DNA of 61,120 nucleotides from Alistipes sp. (GCA_017503575.1 JAFVSV010000013.1:1-61120), one strand, 5' to 3'. Counted from the first letter of the stretch, positions 25,212 to 35,573 are shown. Notes: generated by a model from the sequence alone, not told the origin. Translations and numbers: made by a program.

Positions 25212-25829
25212 CTATTTTGTTGTTTCTTCCTTTCTCTGATAGCGCGCGAATATGGTAGCCAGTTCCTCGCGAGTGTATCTCTCATTCTCTGGATATAGCT
25301 GACTCTCATGGTAAATTATCTCATCTATCGACCACTTGAACTTAATAAACTTTGCGGGTACGCCTGCACATAAACTATATGGGGGCATAGACTTATTAAC
25401 AACGGCTCCAGCAGCAATAGTGCATCCTCGACCAATTGTTACACCTGCAAGAAGCGTCACATTACGACCAATCCACACGTCATTCTCTACCACGACATCG
25501 TGGTCATACCCTGTAGGTTTTTCCGCCTCGGTTATCGAGCGGTAGAAGCGGCCGAGAATCATTGCGTGATTGCCTGTTGATACCCTCAATCCCTCGGCAG
25601 CTCCCGAGTGTTCCTTCATGATAAAGCAGGCGTTGGTTGCAGATATCGAGGCGTTGTTGAGGCCATTGTCCCCATGCAGAAAGACATTCTTGGGATTGTC
25701 GATGTGTATGGGTGGAATGATTGTCACCCCCTTACCATAGTAGCCGTAACGACGCTTGCTATATCCGAAATATGACCTATAGATGTGGTATAAACCACGA
25801 ATGAAACGATTATTTTTTAGGCTGCTCAT
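25212..25829 (-). CDS. Hexapeptide-repeat acyltransferase
   Basis: The 205-residue protein has left-handed beta-helix hexapeptide repeats ([20 protein letters not shown], then [16 protein letters not shown]) and the terminal [12 protein letters not shown] block of the LbH/WcaF-type acetyltransferases. It probably O-acetylates a sugar of the repeat unit, using acetyl-CoA in the cytoplasm. It sits between two glycosyltransferases. Confidence 0.86.
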   Translation of the reverse strand: MSSLKNNRFIRGLYHIYRSYFGYSKRRYGYYGKGVTIIPPIHIDNPKNVFLHGDNGLNNASISATNACFIMKEHSGAAEGLRVSTGNHAMILGRFYRSITEAEKPTGYDHDVVVENDVWIGRNVTLLAGVTIGRGCTIAAGAVVNKSMPPYSLCAGVPAKFIKFKWSIDEIIYHESQLYPENERYTREELATIFARYQRKEETTK

Positions 25830-25841
25830 AACAGTGTGTCA

Positions 25842-26933
25842 TTATATATCCCATATTTGACATAGCTCGCACCATACACGTTCAATGCTATACTCCATTG
25901 CAACGCGCTGCTTCGCTCTCAATCCATACTCATGTGCTACTGCCGGCTCTGCTATAAATTCCTCTATTGCCTGGGTGAGCGCATCAATATCCCTCGTTGC
26001 AATACATCGACCGCATGCTCTCTCAGTGTTGAGTGCTAACATTTCTGGGATGGCTCCTACGGGCGTTGTTACTATGGGACAGCCGCATGCCATACTCTCT
26101 ATAATCACGTTTGGAAAGCCTTCCGTATATGTCGGTAACACGAAGACTCCGCACTCTAGCATCTCGTGGATGACCCTATTGAAGTCGCATTGTCCCATGA
26201 TATTTAGCCAGGAGGCGTTGCCAGTAATGCGTTTAAGGTCATCTTTTATATCGTTGTGTATTGGTCCAATAACTCTTAGCTCTATCCCCTTTACGCGCTT
26301 TGCGGCCTCCACCAACTCGTAGATACCCTTTGTGGGTATGCAATGGCCAACGAATAGTAGTCGGTTTATAACACGAGGAACGTTACCATGGCGATTTATA
26401 ATCTCCTCGACACGCGGGGAGAGTGGGTTGGCAAGCATTACCACATTACTAAAGCCCATATCGCGCAAGGTAGTGTACGACTTATTGTCAAGGACCACGC
26501 ACCTATCGGCTACTTTAATGGCCCTCTTTAGTAGCTTCCACTCCCATCCTCTGTGCTCGGCGAGTTCGGGAATACGACCAAAGTGGAGGTGTAATACGCT
26601 CTTAATGCCGCGTTGGCGTGCTATGCGCATCATCCATAGGTCTTTGAGGAGACTTATTGAGGCGCTCGAGGCAATATGTAGCACGTCGTAGTGGCGCTTA
26701 TTACACTTCTCCTTGAGGGCTTTGATAGCAGCCGTATATGTTCTCACTCCATACCTTAGGCGATTGAGTTTCGAATGGGGCTTTGATCTATCACTACCTT
26801 TTGGATCGTTCATAGGCAGTATGTCGATCTCTACATCGGATACTATGCTTTGATGGTAATCAATAATATGCTTTGCCCATTGATTGATACCTCCGGCATG
26901 GTTGTTATAAGGTGTTGCAAAGAGTACGGTCAT
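25842..26933 (-). CDS. GT4-family glycosyltransferase
   Basis: The 363-residue protein starts with ATPYNNHAGGINQWA, typical of the GT4 glycine-rich loop. It has LLFVGHCIPTKGIYELVEAA at the hinge and PTYTEGFPNVIIESMACGCP with the E-x7-E-like donor motif. It should add one sugar to the undecaprenyl-linked unit. Specificity is unknown. Confidence 0.88.
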   Translation of the reverse strand: MTVLFATPYNNHAGGINQWAKHIIDYHQSIVSDVEIDILPMNDPKGSDRSKPHSKLNRLRYGVRTYTAAIKALKEKCNKRHYDVLHIASSASISLLKDLWMMRIARQRGIKSVLHLHFGRIPELAEHRGWEWKLLKRAIKVADRCVVLDNKSYTTLRDMGFSNVVMLANPLSPRVEEIINRHGNVPRVINRLLFVGHCIPTKGIYELVEAAKRVKGIELRVIGPIHNDIKDDLKRITGNASWLNIMGQCDFNRVIHEMLECGVFVLPTYTEGFPNVIIESMACGCPIVTTPVGAIPEMLALNTERACGRCIATRDIDALTQAIEEFIAEPAVAHEYGLRAKQRVAMEYSIERVWCELCQIWDI

Positions 26934-26948
26934 CGTTATGTTCTCAAA

Positions 26949-28376
26949 TTATATATATCTGTTGTCATGAATTAATCTATTGATGTACAATAGAATAAAT
27001 GTGTAAAGCGGCAGCCTTATTGATGGTATAAATGCTGAGCGTGATAGGTAGAATGCCGAGGAACTGAGCATGATTATCATCGTCGTGGCAAATAAAGAGT
27101 AACGTAGTTTCACGTCAGAGTATAGTGAAAGGTCTACCTTCTTGAGCAACACACCCATAAGCATCATACATACTATCATGCCCACTATACCGAAGTCAAG
27201 GTAGAAGTCGCTCTGTAACGTTGTTCCTAAACCAATATTCGATTTGCGCCCTCGCTCAAGAGTTGTTATGTAGTATGCAGAGCCCTGCATCTCGGTCTCC
27301 ACGGGCCATATATTTTCTAAGAGACGGTTTGGGATAAAGAGCACAGCAAGATATCTACCCTGTATCGCACCATGTAGATGTTCGTTATCTTGCTTCTCGA
27401 ATTCGTTGATGGCAATCATGTCGCAGAACTGTGAGCTAGCCAACTCTTCAGTGCTTGGGCTAAAACTTTGGCGCGCCTCATAAACAGCAAGCCCCGTTTC
27501 ATATTTTTTTGATAGATCATTTGTTATGACACCTCGACCGATACTGATTATTGAGAGTATGAAGCTGGTAGCTATGATGCATATGACAAAGATAAAGTTC
27601 CTAAATGGCTGTTCTCTATTGGCATACACATACGAGAAGAGAAGTATGAGGCTTGTGCGTATCACTGGCTCACGAGCGCCACTTATTAGCCTTAGTACGA
27701 GGTATAGCACTAGTAGTATAATGAAGAGTTTGGGCATGCCGCCTATGAAACGGCGGAGACTCATTTTACGCCCCGTATTGTTTATTGCATATTGTATGAG
27801 CACAGCCGCGTTGCAGATGTTGAGTAGTATCTCACTATTATTCGTGTGGCTGCCCTCAAGACTTCCGCTTTCGACATACGATTGACCTGTAATAAAGGCG
27901 CTATCCACTGTCGAAAGAAACATCAGTGTGAATATCGTCGATAGTACGATAAGAGCATCTAGCGATATCTCTTGGTTATATGACTTACTATTGATGCTAT
28001 TAAATGGCATTGACGTATTTGTATAACCGAAGATGAACGCAACTATAGCCATCGAGGCGAAGGCTATACCCTTGGTTATTAGACTGTGGTGGAGAAATAC
28101 ATTAGTATTCATGTCATAGTTGCCCACAAGTAGGTCTATGCCATTCTGGTAAGCGATGATGCACATGCCAAGTAACAGCAACACGGAGGGACGTAGCAAT
28201 CTAAATCTTTGTGTGGCGGTTACATTCTTGTCCTTAAAGAAGACGACTATCGTAACGGCCGATAGTGTAAGAATTGTAATTATCTGTTCGTTACTATAGC
28301 CATCGGAGGTCTTGAATATGTATGCAAATAGCCCTATTATTAATATTAATAGGCTGTTGTTAATAAACTTACTCAT
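26949..28376 (-). CDS. wzy: Polysaccharide polymerase (Wzy-like)
   Basis: The 475-residue, strongly hydrophobic protein has about 11-13 membrane segments and a large hydrophilic loop near 290-390 (YEARQSFSPSTEELASSQF, then HLHGAIQGRYLAVLF). Topology and context, directly after wzx and before glycosyltransferases, identify the O-unit polymerase. Sequence identity between Wzy proteins is low, so the call rests on topology and place. It is more AT-rich than the housekeeping genes. Its start overlaps the wzx stop by eight bases. Confidence 0.8.
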   Translation of the reverse strand: MSKFINNSLLILIIGLFAYIFKTSDGYSNEQIITILTLSAVTIVVFFKDKNVTATQRFRLLRPSVLLLLGMCIIAYQNGIDLLVGNYDMNTNVFLHHSLITKGIAFASMAIVAFIFGYTNTSMPFNSINSKSYNQEISLDALIVLSTIFTLMFLSTVDSAFITGQSYVESGSLEGSHTNNSEILLNICNAAVLIQYAINNTGRKMSLRRFIGGMPKLFIILLVLYLVLRLISGAREPVIRTSLILLFSYVYANREQPFRNFIFVICIIATSFILSIISIGRGVITNDLSKKYETGLAVYEARQSFSPSTEELASSQFCDMIAINEFEKQDNEHLHGAIQGRYLAVLFIPNRLLENIWPVETEMQGSAYYITTLERGRKSNIGLGTTLQSDFYLDFGIVGMIVCMMLMGVLLKKVDLSLYSDVKLRYSLFATTMIIMLSSSAFYLSRSAFIPSIRLPLYTFILLYINRLIHDNRYI

Positions 28377-29655
28377 TTGTTCGTTGGTGTAGCTTATATA
28401 ATGTGCGCATTATAAATAGGTATACTATATGGGCGACTAATGCTATCAAAGCATAGACGAGGGCGTAGTCGCTATCTATTCGTAGCAGGATTATATAAGA
28501 GCAGCCGAGGGTTAGCATATCTCTGATTATACGTGAGGTGAAGACTACCCATGAGTGGCCAGTTGAGAGGAGTTCAAAGGCGTATACTTCGCCTAGGCTG
28601 ATTATGATTGCTGCTACACACATCACTACAATAATAGTGTTCAATCCATCGAACGATATCCCGTAGAATGCTGCGATATAGTTAGATAAGAGGGCGATTA
28701 CAAGTACAGGGATAGTTGTAGATCCAAAACTTACCAACAGAAACTTACGAACGAGTTGTTGATGGTCGTCGGCTGATGAGAGGTAGGAGAACATAACGTT
28801 TTTGAGCATTGCGGGGATAAATATCACGATGCTTTGCCATGTTGCTGCTGCGGTGATAAGACCTACCTCGTGGTAGTTTGATACGGTGATAATTATGTAT
28901 GTGGAGAGCCAGTGTGTCACGGCGTAGAGGCTATCTTGAAGAGCTATGGGTAGTGAGAAGCCTAGTATGGATTTTGTATCGCTTTTCGTAATGCTATACT
29001 TCTCCTCGCTATGGTACATTATCAAGGCCTTCTTTATCTCTCTGTGGCTAATGATCGTCTGAATGAGAAAGGCGACGAGAAGTGCACCAAAGGCGCCACT
29101 TAGGGCCCACATATATGTACCTATGCAACTGAATAGGAATATTGCTATGCCCCCAATACAATTAATCTTTGCTGTAGTCTTAAATCTCTTAAGACCTGAC
29201 AGGATAGCTATTTGCGTTGTTGTTAGAGCATTGAGGATGATAAGAGGTGAGTAGATACGAATGATATGTTCGAGGTGTGGCGCTACGATGAAAGCGGCCA
29301 ACTGTTTAGCAAATATTATTTGCAGAATGGCAAGAGAACAACTTGTAATAAGGGTTATCTGTACAAGACGCTTAATTAGAGCCTCGGTCTGCTTGGGATG
29401 TTTCGTAACATACTCTGCAACATATTTTGTTGCTGAGTAGCCAAGACCAAATGTAGATACTATGGCTATGTATGTCAGCGTGTTACGAATTAGGCCATAC
29501 TCGCCGAATGCCTCGCTACCCAGTAGTCGTGCTATGACAATACCTGATATTAGTGCTAATCCCTTACCAATTGAGCTACCAAGTAGAGCCCAAAATGAGT
29601 CCTTAAATAATTGACTCTTTTTTAATCTTGAATAAACTTGAGAGATGGGAAGCAT
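28369..29655 (-). CDS. wzx: Polysaccharide flippase (Wzx-like)
   Basis: The 428-residue membrane protein has about 12 helices. The N-terminus shows the flippase signature SFWALLGSSIGKGLALISGI followed by ARLLGSEAFGEYGLIRNTL. It would move undecaprenyl-PP-linked repeat units across the inner membrane. Base composition is AT-rich, like wzy, a common sign of exchange of O-antigen cassettes. Confidence 0.9.
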   Translation of the reverse strand: MLPISQVYSRLKKSQLFKDSFWALLGSSIGKGLALISGIVIARLLGSEAFGEYGLIRNTLTYIAIVSTFGLGYSATKYVAEYVTKHPKQTEALIKRLVQITLITSCSLAILQIIFAKQLAAFIVAPHLEHIIRIYSPLIILNALTTTQIAILSGLKRFKTTAKINCIGGIAIFLFSCIGTYMWALSGAFGALLVAFLIQTIISHREIKKALIMYHSEEKYSITKSDTKSILGFSLPIALQDSLYAVTHWLSTYIIITVSNYHEVGLITAAATWQSIVIFIPAMLKNVMFSYLSSADDHQQLVRKFLLVSFGSTTIPVLVIALLSNYIAAFYGISFDGLNTIIVVMCVAAIIISLGEVYAFELLSTGHSWVVFTSRIIRDMLTLGCSYIILLRIDSDYALVYALIALVAHIVYLFIMRTLYKLHQRTNE

Positions 29656-29660
29656 CTTTT

Positions 29661-30962
29661 TTAGTCTTTTCTAAACAAGTCTCTGGTGTATAGCTTGGCC
29701 TCGACATCGCAAAGGTCTGAATGGTAGCGGTTGGCGATGATGGCGTGGCTCGCGGTCTTGAAGCGCGAGAGGTCGTTGACGACCTCCGAGCCGAAGAACA
29801 TCGTGCCATCCTCCAGTGTGGGCTCGTAGATGATGACCTTAGCTCCCTTGGCCTTGATACGTTTCATCACGCCCTGTATCGACGACTGGCGGAAGTTATC
29901 CGACCCCGCCTTCATCGTGAGTCGATAGACGCCCACGACAACCTCCCGCTCCTTCGTAGCATCCCACAGGCTCGAGCCCGTATAGTAGCCCGCCTTGCGA
30001 AGCACCTGGTCGGCGATATAGTCCTTGCGCGTGCGGTTGCTCTCGACAATGGCGGTCATCATATTCTGGGGCACAGCCTCGTAGTTCGCCAGCAGCTGTT
30101 TCGTATCCTTGGGCAGGCAGTAGCCGCCGTAGCCAAACGAGGGGTTATTATAGTGGGTGCCGATGCGGGGGTCGAGGCCCACGCCCTCGATAATAGCGCG
30201 CGAGTCGAGGCCCTTCATCTCGGCGTAGGTGTCGAGCTCGTTGAAGTAGCTCACGCGGAGTGCCAAGTAGGTATTAGCGAAGAGCTTAACGGCCTCCGCC
30301 TCCTTGATGCCCATATACAGCACGGGGATATCCTCCTTGATAGCCCCCTGCTGCAGCAGCGTGGCGAAGCTCTTGGCCTCAGCGTCGAGGTGGGCGATAT
30401 CGGCGATGCGTTCTATCGCCGCGTTCTCCTCCATGAACTCATCGCCCTCGAGGTGGCGCGGTATGCCCACGATGATGCGCGAGGGGTAGAGGTTGTCCTC
30501 CAACGCGCGGCTCTCGCGCAGGAACTCGGGCGAGAAGAGCAGGTTGAGGCACTCGACGCCCTTTGCGGCGTACTTGACATAGAGGCTGCGGCAGTAGCCC
30601 ACGGGTATTGTCGACTTGATGATCATCGTTGCCGCTGGGTTTACGTCCAACACTATGTCGATGACATCCTCGATAAGGTGCGTGTCGAAGTGGTTACGCT
30701 GTGGGTCATAGTTTGTAGGCACGGCGATAACCACAAAGTCGGCATCGGCGTATGCCTCGCGGGCATCGAGCGTCGCGCGTAGCGACAGTGGCTTCTCGGC
30801 CAGGTAACGCTCTATATAGTCATCCTGTATGGGTGATATGCGGCGGTTGATAAGGTCGACCTTCTCGGCGATGACATCTACGGCCACCACATCGTTATGC
30901 TGGGCAAGTAGCGTGGCGATGCTCAAACCCACATATCCTGTTCCTGCAACAGCGATTTTCAT
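29661..30962 (-). CDS. ugd: UDP-glucose 6-dehydrogenase family enzyme
   Basis: The ~433-residue protein has the NAD-binding [13 protein letters not shown] near residue 7, [17 protein letters not shown], and the catalytic cysteine block [12 protein letters not shown] (Cys ~255). It oxidises UDP-glucose to UDP-glucuronate with two NAD. ATG 30962 is chosen because the extra 14 codons upstream overlap the preceding gene and are not conserved in type. Base composition is higher in GC than wzx/wzy next door. The epimerase gene upstream would use its product. Confidence 0.9.
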   Translation of the reverse strand: MKIAVAGTGYVGLSIATLLAQHNDVVAVDVIAEKVDLINRRISPIQDDYIERYLAEKPLSLRATLDAREAYADADFVVIAVPTNYDPQRNHFDTHLIEDVIDIVLDVNPAATMIIKSTIPVGYCRSLYVKYAAKGVECLNLLFSPEFLRESRALEDNLYPSRIIVGIPRHLEGDEFMEENAAIERIADIAHLDAEAKSFATLLQQGAIKEDIPVLYMGIKEAEAVKLFANTYLALRVSYFNELDTYAEMKGLDSRAIIEGVGLDPRIGTHYNNPSFGYGGYCLPKDTKQLLANYEAVPQNMMTAIVESNRTRKDYIADQVLRKAGYYTGSSLWDATKEREVVVGVYRLTMKAGSDNFRQSSIQGVMKRIKAKGAKVIIYEPTLEDGTMFFGSEVVNDLSRFKTASHAIIANRYHSDLCDVEAKLYTRDLFRKD

Positions 30963-30979
30963 GGTATTCTGATTTTTTG

Positions 30980-32044
30980 TTATCCGTAAAACTCTTTGTG
31001 CCATTCCGCAAAGCGACGAAGACCCTCGCGTAGTGGCGTCTGTGGCTTAAAGCCGAAGTTCTGCTCTAATGCCGAGGTGTCGGCGTAGGTCACTGGCACG
31101 TCACCCGGCTGCATGGGTACTAACTCCTTATGCTCCTCGAAGTTGTAATCTGCGGGGAGCACTCCTGCGCGCACAAGCTCCTGTTGGAGTATCTCCACAA
31201 AGTTGAGCAGGTTCTCGGGTTGCGAGTTACCAATGTTGTATACGGCGTAGGGTGGCTTTGTCTGCCCATTGCTCTTGATGCCTGCTACGGGAGGTCGCTG
31301 CATTACGCGATATATGCCCTCGACAATATCGTCGACGTATGTGAAGTCGCGCATGCAGTTGCCGTAGTTGAATATTCTGATTTTCTCGCCGCGCAGTAGC
31401 TTATCCGTGAAGCTGAAGTATGCCATGTCGGGGCGTCCTGCGGGGCCATAAACCGTAAAGAAGCGCAGACCAGTGGATGGTATGTTGTACAGCTTCGAGT
31501 ATGCGTGTGCCATCAGCTCGTTCGACTTCTTGGTAGCGGCGTATAGCGATACGGGGTTATCTACCATGTCGTCTGTCGAATATGGTATCTTCTCGTTATC
31601 GCCATATACCGAGCTTGACGAGGCATATACGAGGTGCTGCACGCCACGCTCGCCATTGTCGTAGCTATGACGACATGCTTCGAGTATGTTGTAGAAGCCA
31701 ACGATGTTACTCTCGATGTAGGCGTCGGGGTTTGTTATCGAGTAGCGTACGCCAGCTTGTGCTGCAAGGTTGACAACGATGTCGAACTTATATGTTGCGA
31801 AGGCCCTCTCTATAAGCTCTCTATCAGCAATGCTACCCTCGATAAAGTGCCATTTATTCGTCGTATGTTCATCTGCGACAATGCTCTCTATGCGTTGTAG
31901 TCGGTGCTTTTTGAGCGATACGTCGTAGTATGCGTTCATGTTGTCGACACCAACGATGGTGGCATCGTCGCACTCCTCAAGAAGACGTGCTACGAGGTAC
32001 GACCCGATGAAGCCTGCAGCTCCTGTGACAAGTATACTCTTCAT
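30980..32044 (-). CDS. NAD-dependent epimerase, probably UDP-glucuronate 4-epimerase
   Basis: The 354-residue extended SDR protein has [15 protein letters not shown] (~8-22), the catalytic SSSSVYG and YAATKKSNE, and the uronate-type [16 protein letters not shown] and [16 protein letters not shown]. These are typical of UDP-GlcA 4-epimerases, giving UDP-galacturonate. Location beside ugd supports this, though UDP-glucose 4-epimerase cannot be fully excluded. Confidence 0.85.
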   Translation of the reverse strand: MKSILVTGAAGFIGSYLVARLLEECDDATIVGVDNMNAYYDVSLKKHRLQRIESIVADEHTTNKWHFIEGSIADRELIERAFATYKFDIVVNLAAQAGVRYSITNPDAYIESNIVGFYNILEACRHSYDNGERGVQHLVYASSSSVYGDNEKIPYSTDDMVDNPVSLYAATKKSNELMAHAYSKLYNIPSTGLRFFTVYGPAGRPDMAYFSFTDKLLRGEKIRIFNYGNCMRDFTYVDDIVEGIYRVMQRPPVAGIKSNGQTKPPYAVYNIGNSQPENLLNFVEILQQELVRAGVLPADYNFEEHKELVPMQPGDVPVTYADTSALEQNFGFKPQTPLREGLRRFAEWHKEFYG

Positions 32045-32052
32045 AACTATTG

Positions 32053-33207
32053 CTAAATTCTATCAACAAGTTTTTGTAGAAGGAGGAATGCTCCCTTGCG
32101 CTCGAAGTGTGTGGCGCGGCCAATCGCTTTGAACATTCGCTTGATGATATTATGTTCGCCTACATGACGAAGCAGATAGTATAGACCGCCATTGAGTGCT
32201 ATGCCGCTGGCAATGACGACATATAGTTGAACGTCTACCGAGCCGCCGAAGTACCATGTTAGGTAGTGGGCGATGATGATTAGTGCATTGAGGAAGACTA
32301 TCATAAACGTTGTGCCAGCATGCGAGAATCCTATCTCGATAAACATGTGGTGCAGATGCGTCTTGTCGGGGTGGAATGGAGAGGTGCCACGCATCATGCG
32401 CGACGACATCACGCGGATGGTGTCGAATACTGGTATTGACATCACTGCCAATGTGAATGGCACCAAGCCGAAGTTGGCATCAATGCTTGTAGGAGGGGTC
32501 TTGTGCGAGAGTATGTTAACTACGAATGTAGACATCACGATTCCCATCACCAGTGTGCCGCCATCGCCTATGAACATCCTCGATGTACTGCCGAAGACGT
32601 TGTGGAAAAAGAAGGGTATTAGTGAGCCCACGGCAACCGCCGCAAGGATAGTCATGGGGATGTTACCCTCGATGTAGAACAGTGTGCCGAATATAGAACA
32701 GGCCATGATGCAGTACCCCGACGATAGCCCATTGACGCCATCGATAAGGTTTATCGAGTTGATGATGCCAACGGCAGCAAATATGGTTAGTGGTATGGCT
32801 ATGTCTTGACCTATCTGATGATATCCCCATAACCCGTCAAAGTTGTCTATCATAATCTCGTTGGTGAACATTAGGAGCGCTACAACGCCTATCTCTACTA
32901 TGAAACGCAGCTTTGCTGATAGCCCCATTACGTCATCCATTGTGCCGACATATAGCATTATCATCATTGCTGCCACGATAGTCATCAACGACTGGCAGTT
33001 GGTGTACCCGCTTGTTAGGGCAATGCCGAGAACGATGCCAAAGAATACCGCCACGCCACCAAGTACGGGGATAGGCACACGCTGTAACTTGCGGGCGTCG
33101 GGGCAGTCCACGATATTTTTGAGGTTGGCAATCTTTACCAACTTGGGGTGAATCCATACTACGGCAAGCATTGCCGAGAGGAAGGCTATCAGAATATGTT
33201 GTACCAT
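32053..33207 (-). CDS. WecA-like undecaprenyl-phosphate glycosyl-1-phosphate transferase
   Basis: The 384-residue multi-span protein belongs to the WecA/MraY superfamily: DCPDARKLQRVPIPVLGGVA (~37-56), GTMDDVMGL, SINLIDGVNGLSSG, MFIGDGGTLVMG and HPDKTHLHHMFIEIG. It begins the repeat unit by adding a sugar-1-phosphate, probably GlcNAc-P, to undecaprenyl phosphate. It is the second gene of the capsule operon, three bases after the antiterminator gene. Confidence 0.92.
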   Translation of the reverse strand: MVQHILIAFLSAMLAVVWIHPKLVKIANLKNIVDCPDARKLQRVPIPVLGGVAVFFGIVLGIALTSGYTNCQSLMTIVAAMMIMLYVGTMDDVMGLSAKLRFIVEIGVVALLMFTNEIMIDNFDGLWGYHQIGQDIAIPLTIFAAVGIINSINLIDGVNGLSSGYCIMACSIFGTLFYIEGNIPMTILAAVAVGSLIPFFFHNVFGSTSRMFIGDGGTLVMGIVMSTFVVNILSHKTPPTSIDANFGLVPFTLAVMSIPVFDTIRVMSSRMMRGTSPFHPDKTHLHHMFIEIGFSHAGTTFMIVFLNALIIIAHYLTWYFGGSVDVQLYVVIASGIALNGGLYYLLRHVGEHNIIKRMFKAIGRATHFERKGAFLLLQKLVDRI

Positions 33208-33210
33208 AAT

Positions 33211-33729
33211 CTATGTGGTTATTCGTTCGATATACTCTCTGGGTATGTATGTCGTTGCTACGGCGGCGATGCCCTCGATGCTCACCACAAAGCGCTTGGT
33301 GCCGTGCACACGCTTTATGTGGCCCTCCATTCCGCGGAAGATGCCGCCTGTGATGCGCACTCGCTCGTCGGCGCATAGCGTTGTCGTGTCGACGCACTCT
33401 ATGGTGCGTGCCGCGGTGCGTGCCACAAAGCGGAAGCGCTCCATCTCGCTCTCGCTTATGGCGTATAGTTTCGAGGTGCCAGGCTCTGAATAGGGCATTA
33501 TGTTATCCTCGGTCACACGGCGCAGATGCTCTATGAAGGTGGGTGTCGTACGCAGGAAGAGTAGCGATGGCATCACTTCGATGTGGCGCACGCGCACCTC
33601 GCCATCCACAACCTCCTCCACCTCGCGCAGTGGTGTGTAGCACTCCACCTGCTCGCGTAGCGCTGTGGCGCGAACCACCGAGCCCTTGTTATGAAACGTG
33701 CGTATGGCGTACCAGGCTATACCATCCAT
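33211..33729 (-). CDS. upxY: UpxY-family transcription antiterminator (NusG-like)
   Basis: The 172-residue protein has an N-terminal NGN domain (WYAIRTFHNKG, then RHIEVMPSLLFLRTT) and a C-terminal KOW motif (DERVRITGGIFRGMEGHIKRV). It matches the UpxY/LoaP family of NusG paralogues that head Bacteroidetes polysaccharide operons and prevent early termination within their own 5' leader. It is the first gene of the operon, with a ~310-base leader. No UpxZ-type partner is seen. Confidence 0.9.
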   Translation of the reverse strand: MDGIAWYAIRTFHNKGSVVRATALREQVECYTPLREVEEVVDGEVRVRHIEVMPSLLFLRTTPTFIEHLRRVTEDNIMPYSEPGTSKLYAISESEMERFRFVARTAARTIECVDTTTLCADERVRITGGIFRGMEGHIKRVHGTKRFVVSIEGIAAVATTYIPREYIERITT

Positions 33730-34047
33730 ATCTTTATCCCCGCCCTATTACTATCTCTGTTGTCTTATGCACACACCCTCTCCTCACTCGCCTCCGAGGT
33801 AAACCTCCCCAGTGACGCAGCAATTGGTGACGGCACTTTTTTGAATGACACGCAATTTTCTGACGAGCAATAATTGTGAATTATTGCCCTCGGGCTCCTT
33901 CTTGCGAAAGGACTATATCTATTATTTACTGCCCTCTATTATTTGCTACCCTTCATGTTTGCCTATGCGATTGTAAATACGCACCCGTACTCACTTTTTC
34001 GCACCACCTCGGAACATCTACTTCTGATGTGTTCTCCAAATTTCGTG
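33730..34047 (-). promoter_or_regulatory. Long 5' leader of the capsule operon
   Basis: About 310 bases lie between the promoter and upxY. The leader contains a perfect hairpin (33867-33887, GCAATAATT/AATTATTGC, 3-base loop), a smaller GAGGT/ACCTC hairpin near 33796, a five-codon open frame (MKGSK) near 33957 and twin AAATAATAGA repeats. Such leaders are the known sites of UpxY antitermination. No flanking inverted repeats that would indicate an invertible promoter were seen. Confidence 0.6.
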
Positions 34048-34078
34048 CAAAGTTAACAATTTATCTCCATAAGGCAAA
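34048..34078 (-). promoter_or_regulatory. Promoter of the capsule operon
   Basis: The minus strand has TTTG (34078-34075), exactly 19 bases, then TAACTTTG (34055-34048), a full consensus match. The remaining 34079-34397 has no gene I can see; it holds a TTGTTGTGATA string at 34161-34171 like those in the 3' elements at 11942, 45895 and 49197. Confidence 0.75.
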
Positions 34079-34397
34079 ACAATTATATTGTTTTTGGCTC
34101 TTTTCTATGTGTGACAATTGGCTGTTGGTGCTAAAACTCCGCAATATGTCGCTGATGCCTTGTTGTGATAGTCGCTTTTCGCGGCGCTAATGACTACATG
34201 TTTAAGCGGGCTTTGCTATGGTGAAAAGGTGTATATTTTGCCTATATGTCTAATGGATTATTGGTGGTGCACTACTTTGATATCACCTCTAAATTCCGTA
34301 CAATTATTCGATTTTAGATGCGTGGCAGAGTAACCACTAAACGCTTGTCAGTGGTGTATATGTGCGGGTGTTATGGTCCAATATTGGCTAATATGTA

Positions 34398-35531
34398 TTA
34401 TAGTAGTCTGCGAGCGTGGCTCTCCTCCGTAAGGCGCATAGTGTGTAGGTCGGCGCCCTCGATGATGACCAATCCTGGACACTTGCCAACACTTATGCTA
34501 CCTATCGTATCCTCCATGCCTAATGCCTTGGCGCCACCTATTGTCGCCCAGCCGAGTAGCTCTTCGAGGGGTATGTCGTCTATTTGGCGGAGGTTGTCTA
34601 TTAGAGATAGCGTGCGTGCCGAACTTAGTGAGTCGCTGCCTATGGCTATCTGCGCCCCTGCCTTGCGTAGCACCTCTACGGGGGGCTTTATGCCTGATAT
34701 GTAACGGTTTGACTCGGGGCATAGCACCCATGATACGGCTGTCTTGAAATGGTTGTCGAGCCGTGCCACATCCTCGGCTGTTGCCTTGCAGCCGTGTACT
34801 ACTACCACGCGCCTATCGTTTACGATGCTCTCGACGATGCGTCGCGCGGGCGTGCCGTAGTGCAGGAAGTCGCACTCCCACCCCATGCGTGCGTACCACT
34901 CGGCAAGGGAGCCTCGCTTGTTGTATAGGTTGCCCTCGTCGTCCGACTCGAGAAGGTGTATCGAGATGACGGAGTCATTCGCTGCGCAGGCCTCCTTAAA
35001 CACCTGGTCTTGAAGCGAGTATGTCGAGTGTGGCGTGATGCTGCTGTGTGGGTGACGCTCTGCCATGGCGAGGTGCTTATTTATGGCTGTTGTGGTGAGG
35101 CCGAATATCTCGAATAGGCTCTTATAGCGTATGTGTGAGCGCTCCTTGACGCCCATCACCAGCTCGTCGTTGGCAATATCCAATACAGCCTCTACGCCCT
35201 CCTCCCACATCGTCGCGTCTGCCTTTGCGGCAGCCGTTATGCGCTCCTCGTCGCGGTAGTTGCCGCGCACGCTGCCTATGGCTCGTGCGAAGCCCGCGAA
35301 GCCTGTGCCCTCGGCTATTGCGCCCTTGAGGTATGATAGCTCGAGGTGGCAGTGGGCGTTGACCATGCCAGGGATAAGTATCCCTGGGTAGAACTCCACG
35401 CCGGCGCGATTGTCTATATCGGAGCATTGCTCGATGCGGACGATGCGGCGCTCGTCGTCGACCTCTACTATGGTATTGCGCTCTAACCTGCCATCTATAA
35501 GCGCATAGTGCGCTGCTATCTTTCTACTCAT
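34398..35531 (-). CDS. Amidohydrolase, candidate aminodeoxyfutalosine deaminase
   Basis: The 377-residue metal-dependent hydrolase has HCHLE (HxH, ~61-65), TPHSTYS, the IHLLESDDE histidine and GSDSLSS with the metal Asp. This is the pattern of the deaminase-type amidohydrolases (adenosine, guanine, SAH and aminodeoxyfutalosine deaminases). The futalosine-specific hydrolase mqnB at 49364 implies that the cell needs an aminodeoxyfutalosine deaminase, and this gene is a good candidate. That is inference; another purine substrate is possible. It follows mraY by 42 bases. Confidence 0.72.
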   Translation of the reverse strand: MSRKIAAHYALIDGRLERNTIVEVDDERRIVRIEQCSDIDNRAGVEFYPGILIPGMVNAHCHLELSYLKGAIAEGTGFAGFARAIGSVRGNYRDEERITAAAKADATMWEEGVEAVLDIANDELVMGVKERSHIRYKSLFEIFGLTTTAINKHLAMAERHPHSSITPHSTYSLQDQVFKEACAANDSVISIHLLESDDEGNLYNKRGSLAEWYARMGWECDFLHYGTPARRIVESIVNDRRVVVVHGCKATAEDVARLDNHFKTAVSWVLCPESNRYISGIKPPVEVLRKAGAQIAIGSDSLSSARTLSLIDNLRQIDDIPLEELLGWATIGGAKALGMEDTIGSISVGKCPGLVIIEGADLHTMRLTEESHARRLL

Positions 35532-35573
35532 ACACTGTGGTGGCTCTAATGCGTTGCGTGGTTGTACTGTCGA

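Noticed and set aside
29721-30782. A 353-codon open frame on the plus strand opposite ugd
   Set aside because: It is the antisense shadow of a clear UDP-glucose dehydrogenase with full motifs. It has no ribosome-binding site, and its length is explained by the GC-rich codon use of ugd.
33730-34397. An invertible capsule promoter as in Bacteroides fragilis
   Set aside because: No pair of flanking inverted repeats was found around the promoter, and no invertase gene is nearby.
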